Origin: Chrysemys picta bellii
Taxonomy: Eukaryota; Chordata; Testudines; Emydidae
DNA length: 64,000 bases
Assembly (NCBI RefSeq): GCF_011386835.1
Contig: NC_088799.1
Location: 72,187,302 to 72,251,301, forward strand
Direction of reading: 5' to 3'
Below the pieces are notes generated by a model that saw only the letters and a list, made by a program, of their open reading frames with translations, had not been told where the DNA came from and did no database searches. The position numbers and the translations under genes were made by a program. This document shows positions 12,821 to 25,693 of the stretch, piece by piece (within the stretch, counting starts at the first letter, position 1; each line of letters opens with the position of its first letter).

Positions 12821-13143
12821 ATCAGTGGAAATTTATGAAATATATATATATATTTTGAATTTTATAACCTATAAATTCTTAATTATGATATTGTTCTATG
12901 CTCCTCAGTTTAATAATTTGCCATACATTTTACAGTTTATTACTATAGAAACTAATTACTCTGTTCACACATTTGTCTTCAAATATATGATGGGGGAAAA
13001 AATGAAAGTGAACAGACAATTCAATGGCATAAATTTACTTTAAGTTTTAACAAGAAACTTCACAGATGTTTTTACATATATTGAAACACAAAAGAATATC
13101 CAGGAGGATATTTCCTTATTGCTACCAAGTACAGTCATATCTA

Positions 13144-13214
13144 ACAGTGAGTTTGTGATTTAGAACTATATTGTTACTCTGAAAACAGTGAGTTTGTGAT
13201 TTAGAACTATATTG
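13144..13214 (+). repeat. Local 41-bp-period direct duplication
   Basis: A 30-bp string beginning acagtgagtttgtgattt occurs exactly at 13144-13173 and again at 13185-13214. This is a recent local tandem duplication within AT-rich DNA. Confidence 0.9.
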
Positions 13215-15690
13215 GTAATTCTTAGTAACCTAAATTCAGACAAACAATGACTATTCAATTATTATTATGTATTATTTGTCTTATCATTGTGTCTAGGAGC
13301 CCTACACCATTCCTTGTTTGCTAAGGATGATAACAGTAAGTGGGGAGATCCAAGGGGAGACTTGTTGGGGGGAAGGGGAGTATTAGAACTGGTTGAGAGG
13401 AGTGTCTTGTAGAGAGAGAAGACACATTCCTGTAGATGTCTGAGTTCATGAATTACAACCTCAAGCAACTATTAAAAAATTGGCTCCCAGCCATCCATTT
13501 GGAACTGATAATTCTAAGATTCAGTTTGTGAATATGATCAGAAACTAGATCCTACAGCATGTACATACACTGATTTCACAAAACATCATGGCAATTGCTG
13601 TCTCAGTGAAATTAAATTAAGAAATCAAAAGGCACAGTTTCCAAAACTCCCATCAGGAAATCTCACTACAAATGTATGTCATTCTTCAGGCAAAATTCCT
13701 AAAGTCCGTTTTCATCAACCGCTCATCTACCAGAGCTTCCTGTAGTTGCAAAGTGTCATGAGGTTGTAGTTTCTTGATGGTTATTGCTCTTTATTTATAT
13801 TTGTTGAAAAGCGGCAGCTACTGTTTGGTAGTAGGACAGATAATTAGTGCTATTTATAATATGCACAGTTGTATCATAATCATGATGTACGCTGCTGGTG
13901 TGTACAGTATTGCCAACCCTACGCATTCAAAAATAATGAACTAGGCCCCAAAAATTCACAAGATTTGTTTCAAATCATGAGATACTTTTAAATACTTGTG
14001 TGTGCTTTTTTCTTCCATCTGGTTTCTACACCTTTAGGCTACACTTGTTTTTATGTTGTCAAGATTTCTGCTGCAACCATGAGGATTTAAAAACCTACTT
14101 TTCCTTAATGAAAGCTGAGTTCAAGTAATTACTTGTCTTTAATAGCTGTGGCTTTATGAAAAACTCCAAATATTACCAGACTAGCAACAAAAGCATGACA
14201 GCTGGCAAGGTTGGTTTTATGTTTATTACCAGTGATTTTACAGGTATGCTTTACCTGCATGGTACAATGGTAAACTATAACGCCAAGGCTCTGACCACTC
14301 CCCATCATTCTCTACCTGTTTCAGAGTTTTCCTATATTAAACATACATAGCTTGACAATGATGAGGATGTAGTTCTCTCTTGACCTTTCCCTGCCCCAAC
14401 GTGCCCCTTATGCCAAGGTTGGAGGGAGTGGGTGAAGAAGCAGGAATAGGGACTACATTAGATCCACTTCCATCAATAGGGAGTTCTCTATCTGGGAAGT
14501 TCTGCAGCCAGTTTGAATCATTTTAGTGGTATAAAGGGGCTGGAAAATAGCCAGATCTCAGTACAGAATCCATCCCTAAGTCTTCAGTCCACATTTTATC
14601 CTTTCCATTTTATAATATGCATGTTCTAGCAATAAAGGAGGCCAAGTAGCCATTGGCATAATTTCTACACTGCAGGGAATTTATGGTGAATAAAGGAAAT
14701 CCACACTGAAGTGTGTTGTTTCATTTCATGAGGGACCCCAGAATTCAGGGAAGAAAACAGCACTAATCAACTTTTTTTAATGAAATGAAATCCTCTTGAT
14801 GACTTTGTCATTATCAGCTTTAATGCCAGCAAACTTTTTCCCATTGATGACTTTAACATTCACAAAATTAACATTAATGACTGCATACTAGTTGAATGTC
14901 TGTCACTCTTCAGATTAATTTCATCTCCAGTAGTATTTTCAGCTCCTTAGTCACTTTCTCAATCTTGGAGATATCCTAAAACAGTTTTCCAATAAATTGA
15001 ATAGTTACCTAATCCCTCTCTGATCATTTTATAGTAAACTGTGAAGTTTATTTCCAAAAGCTCATTGTTAACTCTGAAAATCTATACATTATTTATCATC
15101 TAGAAGCTATTTTAATGCTGATTTATTTGACAGGTCTGTTTTTATGCGATAGTTTTAATTACGTTTTTCCTAAGAGCACCAAAAATACACCTTTTTCTCT
15201 CACACATACTCAAGTGAAATAAATGACGCCAAACCAGGGTTGTTAGGTCTGGTAACATCCTCATCTCCTAATGCATCTTCCATGGGAGACAGGAATAGAT
15301 GCTTTAAAAAGTTACTGGAGCACTTAAAGGTGGTTTTTTTGTTTGTCTTTTAGCAAGAAATCACACATTTCTCTTTTGCGTTAGTAAATGCTCCATTTTC
15401 AAGTCTGAATGTGAGGCACAGCCATAGTGAATGCTGCACACATTTATATGTATTGTTTATTATCCTATTTGGCAGGCTACTGGGCTAGTTGCTGTGGGAG
15501 CCAGTAGGAGGTGCTACCTCCATGCTTTCACTTCTTACTGAGCCATCTAGGCCCAGCTGTGAGCAATTATTTTTAAATACAACATTGCTCCTTTGGCCTT
15601 CTTCCAGCAAAGAGCACTATGACTCAACTTTTATTGCAGTGGATGCTTCTTCCTCCCCCAGCTCTGAGCGTGTGACTGCAGAACAAAGTG
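13215..15690. other. Non-coding unique sequence
   Basis: No gene, RNA or clear transposon is seen. Short open frames are scattered and have no domain-like composition. Confidence 0.4.
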
Positions 15691-15699
15691 GGAGACAAG

Positions 15700-16259
15700 G
15701 GCTAGGAGGATGAGAGGCATTGTGGTAAAGGGGTCACTAGGGAGATGTGATGAAGGGGCAGAAAGTTTGGAAGCAGAGGGGACAGAAGAGTTGCTGGGGC
15801 AGATGGGGGAGGGGTTGGGGAATGATGATCTGCTACGACAGGCAGGATTGATAGGAAAAGGTGAGATGCTGAGGCAGAGGGTGTGGGGTTACTGGGGACT
15901 GGGAGTGGGCAGTTTGTGGAGGAAGACTGAGTAAGGGTTCTGGGGGCAGGAAGAAAAGCGTTGAATGAGCCAGCAGAAACAATTAAGAGTTCACAAGCAC
16001 ATGGGAGTGGTTGTGTATGTGTGTGTGTGTGGGGGGGGGGGGGAGCAGAGACCAAAGGGAGAAATTGAGAGAGGCACCATAGGGAAGGATAGGAAGAGAG
16101 GAGAGAGAGAGCCCTGTGAGCAGAAGTAGAGACCACTGTCGGGGGTGGGGAAGGGATTAAAAATATGAACGAGACCCAAGGCAGAGTTCTATGATAGCAA
16201 GGGGAGATTCATAAGAAAGGGAAGTGGGTAGGGGGGGGAAGGAAGAGATGCTGGAGGAA
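15700..16259 (+). repeat. Purine-rich (G+A) tract with TG/G simple repeat
   Basis: The plus strand is dominated by G and A for over 500 bp, with many gggg, gaagg and agagag runs, a TG dinucleotide run and a poly(G) run at about 16013-16043. The strand asymmetry generates proline/serine-rich pseudo-frames on the minus strand, which are not credible genes. Confidence 0.75.
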
Positions 16260-16264
16260 GGAGG

Positions 16265-16771
16265 TGTGACGAAGTGGGAATGTTCTTAATGTTTTCTCTG
16301 AATACTGTGTGGGTGCCTCAGTTTCCCCTATGCCTTTCTTAAGTATCTAGGTGGTGGGATAAGGGTGTGTGATTGTTGCAGAGCCCTAGAGGGCCAGTGT
16401 GATGGTGTCACCACAGAGACTGGCTGAAACCCTGTTTAGGCCCCTCCCCTGCAAAGGTGCCAACTGAAGGTGTTGAAGAACGAAGAGATCAGGTGGCCTC
16501 AGGGGAGAGACAAAGGCCAGAGAAGAGGCTGGAGGGGGCTTCAGTTTGGAGCTGGTTGGGGAAACAGAGGGAGCCCCAGGCCTGGGGTCTAAGCTCCCTG
16601 CCCCCCAAGATGGACCTGACTGAGGGGGTCTTGTTGTCTGTACCTACAAGCTCTGTGTTGGACTGTGTTCCTGTCGTCTAATAAACCTTCTGTTTTACTG
16701 TCTGGCTGAGAGCATGGTGAATTGCAGGAAGTGGGGGGTGCAGGGCCCAGACTCCCCCACACTCTGTGACA
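16265..16771 (+). mobile_element. Solo LTR
   Basis: The element starts TGTGACGAAG and ends CTGTGACA (TG...CA), 507 bp long, with a perfect 5-bp target-site duplication GGAGG at 16260-16264 and 16772-16776. A poly(A) signal AATAAA at 16680-16685 follows a GC-rich U3/R region. I recognise the sequence as a common turtle repeat but cannot name the family. No internal retroelement genes adjoin it. Confidence 0.85.
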
Positions 16772-16776
16772 GGAGG

Positions 16777-18237
16777 AAACCCAATGACAAATAGACTCCA
16801 GGAGAAGGGAAATGTTTTCTGGGGATACAAAAAACGGTGTTGTGTAGTGTTTGGTGGAGACCCAATATGGGGTGAGGAAATTAGTTCAGGGAGGGTTGGA
16901 GTCAGGAGGGAGAGAGGGAGAAATGTATTCCCATTTTGACGTGGGGCCAGGTTTTTTAATGCAAACTTGGCAGAGGCAGACTTTGTGCCAGATCCGCAGC
17001 TGGTGTAAATCCACACAGCATATCTGAAATCGGTGAAGCTAGGGAAGTTTACACTAAGTGATATTCTGTCCCTTTGTGTTTTTCATGTTCTCTTTCAGAC
17101 AGTGGCTCCTGATGGGGAAAATATGTGTATGTGGATGCTGATAGTATTTTTCATCTAGCTTTGAATCTTTGAAGATAGACTGGCATTACAACTGATGCTG
17201 TAGGGATGTTGACAGCAGTTTCACTGTTTGCAGTTTTTCATACTGGGATGTTGGCCCTAGAGGTTTGAGAGATCATTGGAGAGGAGCCAAAACTGGGGCT
17301 CACAATTTCTGATTGATTTTATGTCGTTCATCATTGAGTGCTAAATGGTCAATAAAGATGCTGAATATTTTATGTTCAGAAATAAACATTAACTGGGTTG
17401 GGAGAATAAGAGAATATCAGTGCCACTAAATGTTTGGCTCAAGCATTTTTCTAGCACCCTGAGATTTTAAAATATACAAAATATTATATAATATTGCAGC
17501 TTGCTCTCCTGATTCATGCTTGTTTTGTAATACTTAAGCAGTCAACTTTTACCCATGTTGGTTGTCTGTGCACATGCTGAGGAGATGATTAATTGGTAGA
17601 TAACAAAGAACTCCTTGATCTCGGAGAATCTTATGCCTTTGGTCCATTGAAGTAATCACCAAATCATCATACCACTATCAAAACACACATACCCACCAGT
17701 ATTAACTTATCTTCATTAGCTGGAGCAGAAAAAAACCCAATGGTTATGAGCTACAGTTCAAAGGGCTGACAAAGGTCATACTAAATAGCAAAGCAGCATT
17801 ATGTGGTATCATATCCTATTAGTATACAGTTATAAACAGCTACCTTCCACACCACATAAACACTATTGGACCTAGAGAAAAGTGGTATAACAGTTTCAAT
17901 TCAGTGCTGACAAACATGGAGAAGTCACGCACGTGGGAGTTGTGCAGTGTTCAGCAAACTGAGCAGTTCCAGATAGCTTGGGATTTTCAAAGGAGCCTTG
18001 GGGGTTTAGGTGCCCAAATTCCACTGGGTTTCAATTTCAGTTCCGCAACTAACTTCCTCAACTTCTTTGAAGATATCAACTCTACTAGGCCAACCTATCG
18101 CCATTGTTTGTGTCAGCCTGTAAATCTGGGTTAGGAAGGGTCCTGCTAATATGGGTACATGACTCAGCCTCCTCCATGCTAGCAGCACATGTCTGTGTCA
18201 GGCACATACCACCATGAGTTGTCTACAAAGTACACCT
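16777..18237. other. Non-coding sequence
   Basis: No gene. Bases about 17980-18130 carry a decayed short repeat of the 'ggattttcaaagg...ttaggtgcc' type, which recurs at about 43435-43520. Confidence 0.45.
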
Positions 18238-19195
18238 CATAGAATTTAAGGCCAGAAGGGGCCATCATGATCATCTAGTCTGGCCTCCTGCATTTTGCAG
18301 GCCACAGCACCTCACCCACCCCTTTCTGTAATAGAGCCATAACCTCAGGCTGAGTGACTGAAATACTCAAATCTTGATTTAAAGACTTCAGGTCAAAGAG
18401 AATCCTCTAGTTCAAACCAGCAAGTGACCTGTGCACCACTCTGCAACAGAAGATGAAAAATCCTCAAGATCTCTGCCAATCTGATCTGGTGGGAAATTCC
18501 TTCCTGAGCCCAAATATGGTAAATAATTAGACCCTGAGCATGTGGCTGAGACCCACCACCTAGACATCTTGGAAAGAATTCTCTGTAGTAACTCAGTCCT
18601 TCCCATCTCCAGCTGTTGGAGATATTTGCTAATAGCAGTTGCAGATGGGCCATATGCCATTGTACCTCATCCTACCATCTCCTCCATAAACTTATGAAGT
18701 TTAGTCTTGAAACAAGTTGTTTTTTCCCCCTCACTATTCCCCATGGAAGGCTGTTCCAGAAGTTCACTCTTTTGAGGGTTAGAAACCTTCATCTAATTTC
18801 AGGCCTAAACTTGTTGATATCCATTTGTTCTTGTGCCAACATTGGCCTCAACTTAAATAACTCCTCTCCCTCCCTGTTCTTTATTCCTCTGATGTATTTA
18901 TAGAGTGCAATTATATCTCCCCTCAGCCTTCCTTTGGTTAGGCTAAACAAGGCAAGCTCCTTGCATCTTCTCTTGTAAGGTAGGTTCTCCATTCCTCTGA
19001 CCATCCTAGTAGCCCTTCTCTGCACATGTTCCAGTTTGAATTCATCTTTTTTAAATGTGGGAGTCCAGAATGCACATAGTATTCCAGATGAGGTTTCACC
19101 AGTCCCTTGTACAATGGTAATAATACTTCCCTATCTCTGCTGGAAATACCTTGCCTGATGCATCCTAGGGTTGCCTTAGCCTTTTTTCATAGTCA
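18238..19195 (-). mobile_element. CR1 LINE, 3' kilobase
   Basis: A 958-bp minus-strand CR1 copy. Its 3' end is at 18238 ('tcatagaattt' on the plus strand). At 18789-19025 it encodes, on the minus strand, a piece of the C-terminal end of the CR1 ORF2 reverse transcriptase protein, recognisable by [22 protein letters not shown] and the IALYKYI block. Further coding remnants lie in other frames up to about 19190, so frameshifts are present. The copy is 5'-truncated and inactive. It belongs to a different subfamily from the copies at 46241 and 50244. Confidence 0.9.
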
Positions 19196-22100
19196 CATCA
19201 CATAGTCATTTGATCCACTTCTTTCTCCTCCTGTCATTTTCAAATAAGTCCCCTTTTACTATTGGTTTTAATTTCCTTTGCAAGGTTCAGCTTTGCTTGG
19301 CTTTTGGTGGTTCTCACTTTTTGCCTGCAGTTTCTGACCTCCAAGCTTTCCTTGATGATCCATTCCTCCTTCCAGTCCTTGTAGACTTTTTGCTTTTTGT
19401 TAATAACCTCAAATTACTGCCTGACTTCTTCAGAGGGTTTCTTGTGCTTCTCTGAACTTTTCAGACTTTTTCACACACACAAATACAATAGCATGCATAA
19501 TATTTTTCAATACTGCTCTGTCCTTAGCTAGGTTTGAGCAAAAATTTATGTTAAGTCTAATTTTTAATTTATTTACTTTAAAAAATGTTGATCTGCTTTT
19601 TAAACAAGTGAAGTATGGAATTGTGTATGCAAATCCCATTTGCACGTGCAATTATTGTGAAGGGATTCACAACAATGGTAAATATATAAGTCCATAATTA
19701 GTGATTTGTTCAGAAAATTATCCTGTTTTCTTCTCCAGTCATGGAGACTGTGCGCATTTGTAGGCCCCATTTTAACAGATGCTAACAAAACTCATTATAA
19801 TCACATATTTCAAAGTTGCACATACAAAAATCAAAGATGACCTTGAATTATTCCTTTCCCAGGTAACACACAACCAGACTGAGTGCCAAAAATCTGTTTC
19901 ACCACAAATTTCTCCTAAAGCCCAATAATAATAATAAAAAAAATGCTCTCAACTTTTGAGCCTGCAGATTATAAAAAGAAAGACATATTCCTACTGAGCT
20001 CAGTGCCATTGTTATGTTGATGTTTGATACTATGTGCTTGTTCTGAGAAGTTATAGTATACAAAGTATTAAGACACAGCATTATGAAGATCAGTATATAA
20101 TCTTACTGAATCCAAGATTTGCAGTTGCATAATTTTTTTACAAGAGGCTAAAGTTTAAGTTCTTATAATTTTGTTCTTAATATTGTGTTTTAAATATCTC
20201 AATGTGTTTTATCATGGGCAATTTATTTTTCAATGAGCCTATGTGCAGGTTCTTAAGAATAGCTTTCACTTAGGATCCATTTGCTCAGGTTTTACTCGTT
20301 GTGGTGAGCACTTATGGCACAACAGTGTATCTGCTTAACTGAGTAAGTGATCACAAATGTGGCTAAGGGCTGCATGATCAGGCCTTGACCCATTATGATA
20401 AAATAATTAAATACGTTTAACATTTGTTTGTGAAATAAAAGAGCTCTTGCTGTGTTAAATTCTAGCTGGTACTTCTCTGAAGGGAAGACAGAGATTGGGT
20501 GCTTCTGTGGATGCATAAATCTGAGAGGTTATAAATGCCTTTGATCTGAGTTTTCTAGATAAATTTCTTGTGTCTGTGCCTTTTGTTTTACCTCTCCCTA
20601 TTTAAATCTCTGCTGTAAAATCCCGATTCTAACTGGATGTGGTAACTGAGCTTTTTGTTTTGTAGTAAACTTTTCAGGAAGAAATTAATTATCATTATTA
20701 CTGAGCATTATTGTCATGTTGGTCTACAGTAAGCTGATAATTGTTTGGAACTGAGTAAGCCCCAACTGCACCCAGAAACTAACTGGCTGCTGAGAGTTGT
20801 CAGCAATACCCCCTAAACAAGTATAAAGGTCACTTTCTCTATTAATGCTGAAAATGGTTTTGTTCCATATGAATTTGAAGTGAATCCATTTTCAGAACCA
20901 GTTTAGGAAAGCCTGTTGCTGACAAGCATTATAAACATCAGGTCAAGTTGCTAGAAATGAAATTCTGGCATCACTCAAGTCAATGGGAGTTTTGCCATTG
21001 ACTCTGTTGGAGCCAGGATTTCACCCCAGATTTCCAGTTTCCAAGCTGTGGCCTTGTGTTGTTGCTCTAATAAAGATGATACCATACAAACTTAAATGAT
21101 AGTGCATTCTGTTTTCTGTTGTGACCAAGTGATCACTGTCCTTAAATGTTGAAAGAAACCATAGTCACTAGGACATCTTCTGTCTTACAAGATTAAAGAG
21201 AGTCAGTCACAGCTTTATGGAGAGAAATTCAGCATGCTGTGCTGGCAGTCACAAGACCAGGTTCAGGAATGTTCAGAATGCTAGGACTTGGGCCACTATA
21301 CACTGATTATAAATCCAGTACAAATTCAGGTGCTAATAAATTAACGTTCAAAAGACAGAAGATTTCTCTCTGAGTTATGTTCCCAGGTCTTCCTCACATC
21401 TCTGTAGAAGAGTAGCAATACATCACTTCTAGATGAGTAAGGGTAGTGTTTTAAAGTGATCCTAATTGTATGCACATAATTTTTGAACTGCTGAGAAGGA
21501 TCTGCTATCACATTTTTGAAGCACTGAATATCTATTTATATAAAATCTATTGCATGCCTTTACCAACTTAAAAAATAGGTTTGACTTTTTGTAGTCTAGT
21601 GTGTTTTATTAGCCAGCCATCATCAATATCCGCAAGCCATTACTGGCAGTAAGACTGAAAAAGGAGCAATAGATTGTCCATGAAGCTCTAGTAATTCATT
21701 GCTCACGTTTAGAAAGACAAATAAAAGGAGCACCATGTCCCTGTTCCATACATTAACCTTAGGAAAATAGAGACACACTGTATTTTCTGTATAGACAACT
21801 TGCTAAGCATTCATTTGCCTGGCAGTCTGCAACATATTAGCAATAAAAGGTGGGGGTCCAAAATACGTTCCGTGAGCCAAATGCATCTTGCTTCCCCTTG
21901 TCGTCTTTAACACTGAGGGGCAACTCATTGAGAAAACAGGACCCAGCTTGCGTTGTTTACATCTTGACAGCTTTCACCACTGTCTGCAAGATCCGTAGCG
22001 TATCTTTCAGGATAATCCAGTTTACAGTGATATTAAGGAAAAGGCCTCTGATCAAGATGAAGCACAGTATATTCCCTCTCTAACATCCTGGTTTGTTGAT

Positions 22101-22517
22101 ATGGGCTGTGTTCTCAGGTTGGTAAAATCAGAGCACTCCTATTCAAAATGTTAAGAAAAGGACAAGTAAGTTAGCCTGAAAGAACATCAAAGGCAGTGTC
22201 AATGCAAGCATGACAAACAAAGTCAGTAATTGCTAAGCTAAGTTCATTATCCAATAGAATGTTCAAAAGAGTCAGAATTGTAATAGAATATTGTTTGATA
22301 CAAAAAATATTAGAAGCACAGATAGTCCTTAATTTAATACTTACTGAGCGTGTTCCATGACAGGGATGACAATGGTCCAGGGTCTAATCCTGTGATGTCT
22401 TCACCCTCAGGTCTTTAATATTTATTGTCTCCGAGGACCAAAAAGTATATGTGTCTAAATCAGACACAGCAAGGCAATTCTACGAAGATTTCCTCTTTGG
22501 CTATATTTGTATTTCTC
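19196..22517. other. Non-coding unique sequence
   Basis: AT-rich, no gene. Bases about 20960-21025 hold a short old repeat ('aagtcaatgggagttttgcc' and a nearby inverted relative). Confidence 0.45.
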
Positions 22518-23556
22518 CCTACAGTGACACAAGAGCATGAGTATCAACCTCTCAGGGTAGACTGTTTGAAAACCAGGGCACAAACCCCAAGTTAGCTGTG
22601 AGTTTTAAATTTAGATTTCACCAACCACCTGCACACAGTGCAAACTCCTCAAGCATTTCAACATCCTTAATACAGATTCATAAATAGTTACCCAGGATAT
22701 TCCGGTCTGTCTTGCCACTCACATGAGTGTATTTCTGATAGATGGCCCTTTAAATCAAGAATCACAGCAATAGTCAGGTTACTCCTAATCCCAAAGGAAC
22801 AGTCACTTACCCAGGGTCAATTGCGCTTGGGGTCTCACACCAACGACAATGCTTGTAGTCAATCCTATAGTAAACTTTATGGGGATTCATTAAACAGGAA
22901 AAAGAAATTAGAGAGTTATTTCTGAGGTTAAAGTAAACACACATAGATACATAAATGAGTTTGTCTTAGGTTTCAAAAGGTAATATAGGCTTCTATAATC
23001 AGCAAATTCTATTTGACTTGCAAGGTTAATACAGGTTAAGCAGCTGGGGAGCTCGTGCTTATGCTTAGAAACACCTTACCCCTCCCCCCAGAATCCAAGC
23101 TGCATAGAGATGTTTATTTCCTTTGGTTTTGAGTTTTTATCCCCCTCCTGCAATATGCTGAGCTTCAAACTGAGCTGATGGGTGGCATCCACTTGCAAGA
23201 CATCTTCACAGGGAGGAAAGCAGAAAAATAAGTGTTTAGTCTTTTTATTGATGGTTTCTTAGTCCAGATATAGGGAGTTTCCAGTTGTAAGATCCAACCA
23301 GAGCCCATCATGGGTCTCCTCTTTCAGGAGGGGCATATCAATTTTCTGTAGGAGAGCAGCTTTTCACACTAATTAATATCCCTCTCCTCTATGGCAATTC
23401 ATATAGTCACAGAGGCTCATAATTCAACTGCTCAAATATATTACAATATGGAACATGGATATTAAAAGTAAGATTAATGCATGATAATACAGATTGTGTT
23501 CAACTAAGACATGGGGACGTTGGCATGAGCTGACGAGTGGCCTGCTAATGTCACAG
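22518..23556 (-). mobile_element. LTR-like repeat, copy 1
   Basis: A roughly 1-kb block, best read on the minus strand, is bounded by 'gtgacacaag' on the left and 'ctaatgtcac' on the right, that is TGTGAC-type inverted termini. Short ACAGT strings sit at both edges, but the exact target duplication is ambiguous. It shares colinear segments with 50988-52935, including 'aagaatcacagca', a pair of 'gctgatggg' stretches and the 'gtcagaggctc'/'gtcacagaggctc' block. I infer an LTR of a retroelement; no coding region is present. Confidence 0.55.
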
Positions 23557-23904
23557 TATTGTTTTACAAAAATTTGAACTAGCCCTTGGAATAAGTGTTC
23601 TGTACTGTCTCTTTAACTTGTTTCCTTCAGCAACAATTTTTAGCTAAGAAATCCATGCCCTTCTCCAGTAACAGGAAAATATGGCAATGAAGAAATGAAG
23701 CTTTCTTCATGAACTATAATCTCTTTTGCTTGCATAGATGACAGGTGCTGGAAGGAGTACTAATGGGAATTCCTGTGCTCCCAAGCATAAAATGTAAGCA
23801 TCATGGAGAGGAAAGATGGGCTTGTAGTTAAAGAACTGGACTTGGCTCAGGACATCTGGGTTCATGTTCTTACACTGCTGTAGACTTCATGTTTGACTAT
23901 GGCA

Positions 23905-24206
23905 TAACCTTTGGAATTCCTTGCTAGAGGATATTGTGAAGGCCAAGACTATAACAGGGTTCAAAAAATAACTAGATAAATTCATGGAGGATAGGTCCAT
24001 TTATGGCTATTGGCGAGATGGACAGGGATGGTGTCCCTAGCTTCGGTTTTGCCAGAACCTGGGAAAGGGCAATGGGATGGATCACTTGATGATTACCTGT
24101 TCTGTTCATTCCCTCTGGGGCACCTGACATTGGCCACTGTCGGAAGACAGGATACTGGACTAGATGGACCTTTTTTTTTGACCAGTATGGCCGTTCTTAT
24201 GTTATT
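23905..24206 (+). mobile_element. CR1 LINE 3'-end fragment
   Basis: A plus-strand CR1 3' end. It includes 'actagataaattcatgg', 'tggcattggccactgtcgg'-like and 'actggactagatggacc' blocks and finishes with the terminal 'ttcttatgttatt' repeat. It is 5'-truncated. Confidence 0.9.
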
Positions 24207-25688
24207 AGCGCCTAATCTTCAGTAACTCATCTGTAAAAATGCAGATTATAATATTTATCTCTTTGTGAATCCAATAGTAGGTAGTCTTCAGAAACACACT
24301 AGAAAGGGAAAAGTACCCGTAATTATTGCTTTAGAATTCTAGCCCCTACCGAGGGGCTCACATTAATGGTCTTTACTGAGGGACTGGAGCACAGAGTATA
24401 TTAATCTCCAGTTACTCTATTGTTCTTCTTATCCACCGCCTGTCTCACTTCCACTCCCTCTTCCCATATCTCCCATATCCCAGGAACTAAATTTTCTGAG
24501 AGCAACCAATCTTCCTCTATGCATTGCTTTTAAATCAGATTATTGGGAGGGGGGAGATAAAAAAACAAATACAAAATCTCCATGGATATGTTAGACTGTG
24601 TTACTCCCTTGGTATTAGCCATTTTGAATTGATGGATGCAGTGTTGTATGCATGTTGATCCTAGGATATTAGAGATACAAGGTGGGTGAGGTAATATCTT
24701 TTACTCGACCAATTTCTGTTGGTGAGAGAGACAAACTTTTGAGTTTAAACAGAGCTCTTCTTAGAGAAGAAGAGGGTTGCTTGTTCTTTTTCAGGATTGC
24801 TGGTGAAGTGAGGAAGCAAAGTGTCCCAGGAAACATGACCCTGGGTTTGTGGCAGCATAGATATTTTTAGTCTCATATAATAGGGTTTTGTCTCAGGCGA
24901 GTATATTTTGGGGGGGAAATTTCAGCCATGCTCCTCACTCTTTGTCAAGACCATAGAGTAGATAAATGAGCAAGTTGTATCTCATGAACGAAGAGACTCA
25001 ATTCATACTCCAAGCACAGACTGGATGTACATTTTTAGTTGGTTGGGGCTGGAAGGGATGAAGAGTTAGTTTATTGGTTTGGAGTCTTTATATTGGTTTG
25101 GGTAACTCATCCTATCTTTTACTTGGTGGCATGAAGGCTTATTCCTTGATAGAAAATAGCCCATTGTTTTCTCAAATCCCTCTGAAATTCTCTCTGTTCC
25201 TTTTACTTGCTACTTTTTTTCTCTCAAATTCTCCTTCTGCTTTCTCCACCCTGTCCTCCAATGTAATGTCTGATCCTTCATTAATTGTACTTGTTGGCAC
25301 CGATTTGTTTTGATTTTACTCCATATTAAGATCAGCTAAACTTTTTCTTTGCATGCTCATGCTTTCAATATAATTTTCTTCCAGCTACACTCAGAGAAAA
25401 GAAATGTGCCCTTTAATGGTGAAATGATTTGCTAAATGTCATAAAAGTATTTGGGAATGTCTACTGAATGTTTTTCTCGTGAATAAAAGGGCAGTAAGGG
25501 TCAGCAAAAGCTGATAATACATGTTTCAGCTATGTAAGACTCTTATGACAGAAAACTTGGATTTCAATCAAAAATAGATTGCAGATAATACTCTTATTAC
25601 ATGAAGTACAAAGTTAAAAAGAGGTTACTGTGCTTGCAATAATCCAACTTACTTGTGAAGTTTAGGAGTATTATAAACCCTTAATTTG
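24207..25688. other. Non-coding, with one unclassified dispersed repeat
   Basis: Bases about 24650-24780 ('ggatattagagatacaagg', 'ggtgaggtaatatctttta', 'gttggtgagagagacaa') match a dispersed repeat I recall from turtles and crocodilians, class uncertain. The rest holds no gene. Confidence 0.4.
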
Positions 25689-25693
25689 TGATG

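Noticed and set aside
15702..16136. 144-codon minus-strand serine/proline-rich frame
   Set aside because: It is the pyrimidine-rich complement of a purine tract with simple repeats, not protein-coding.
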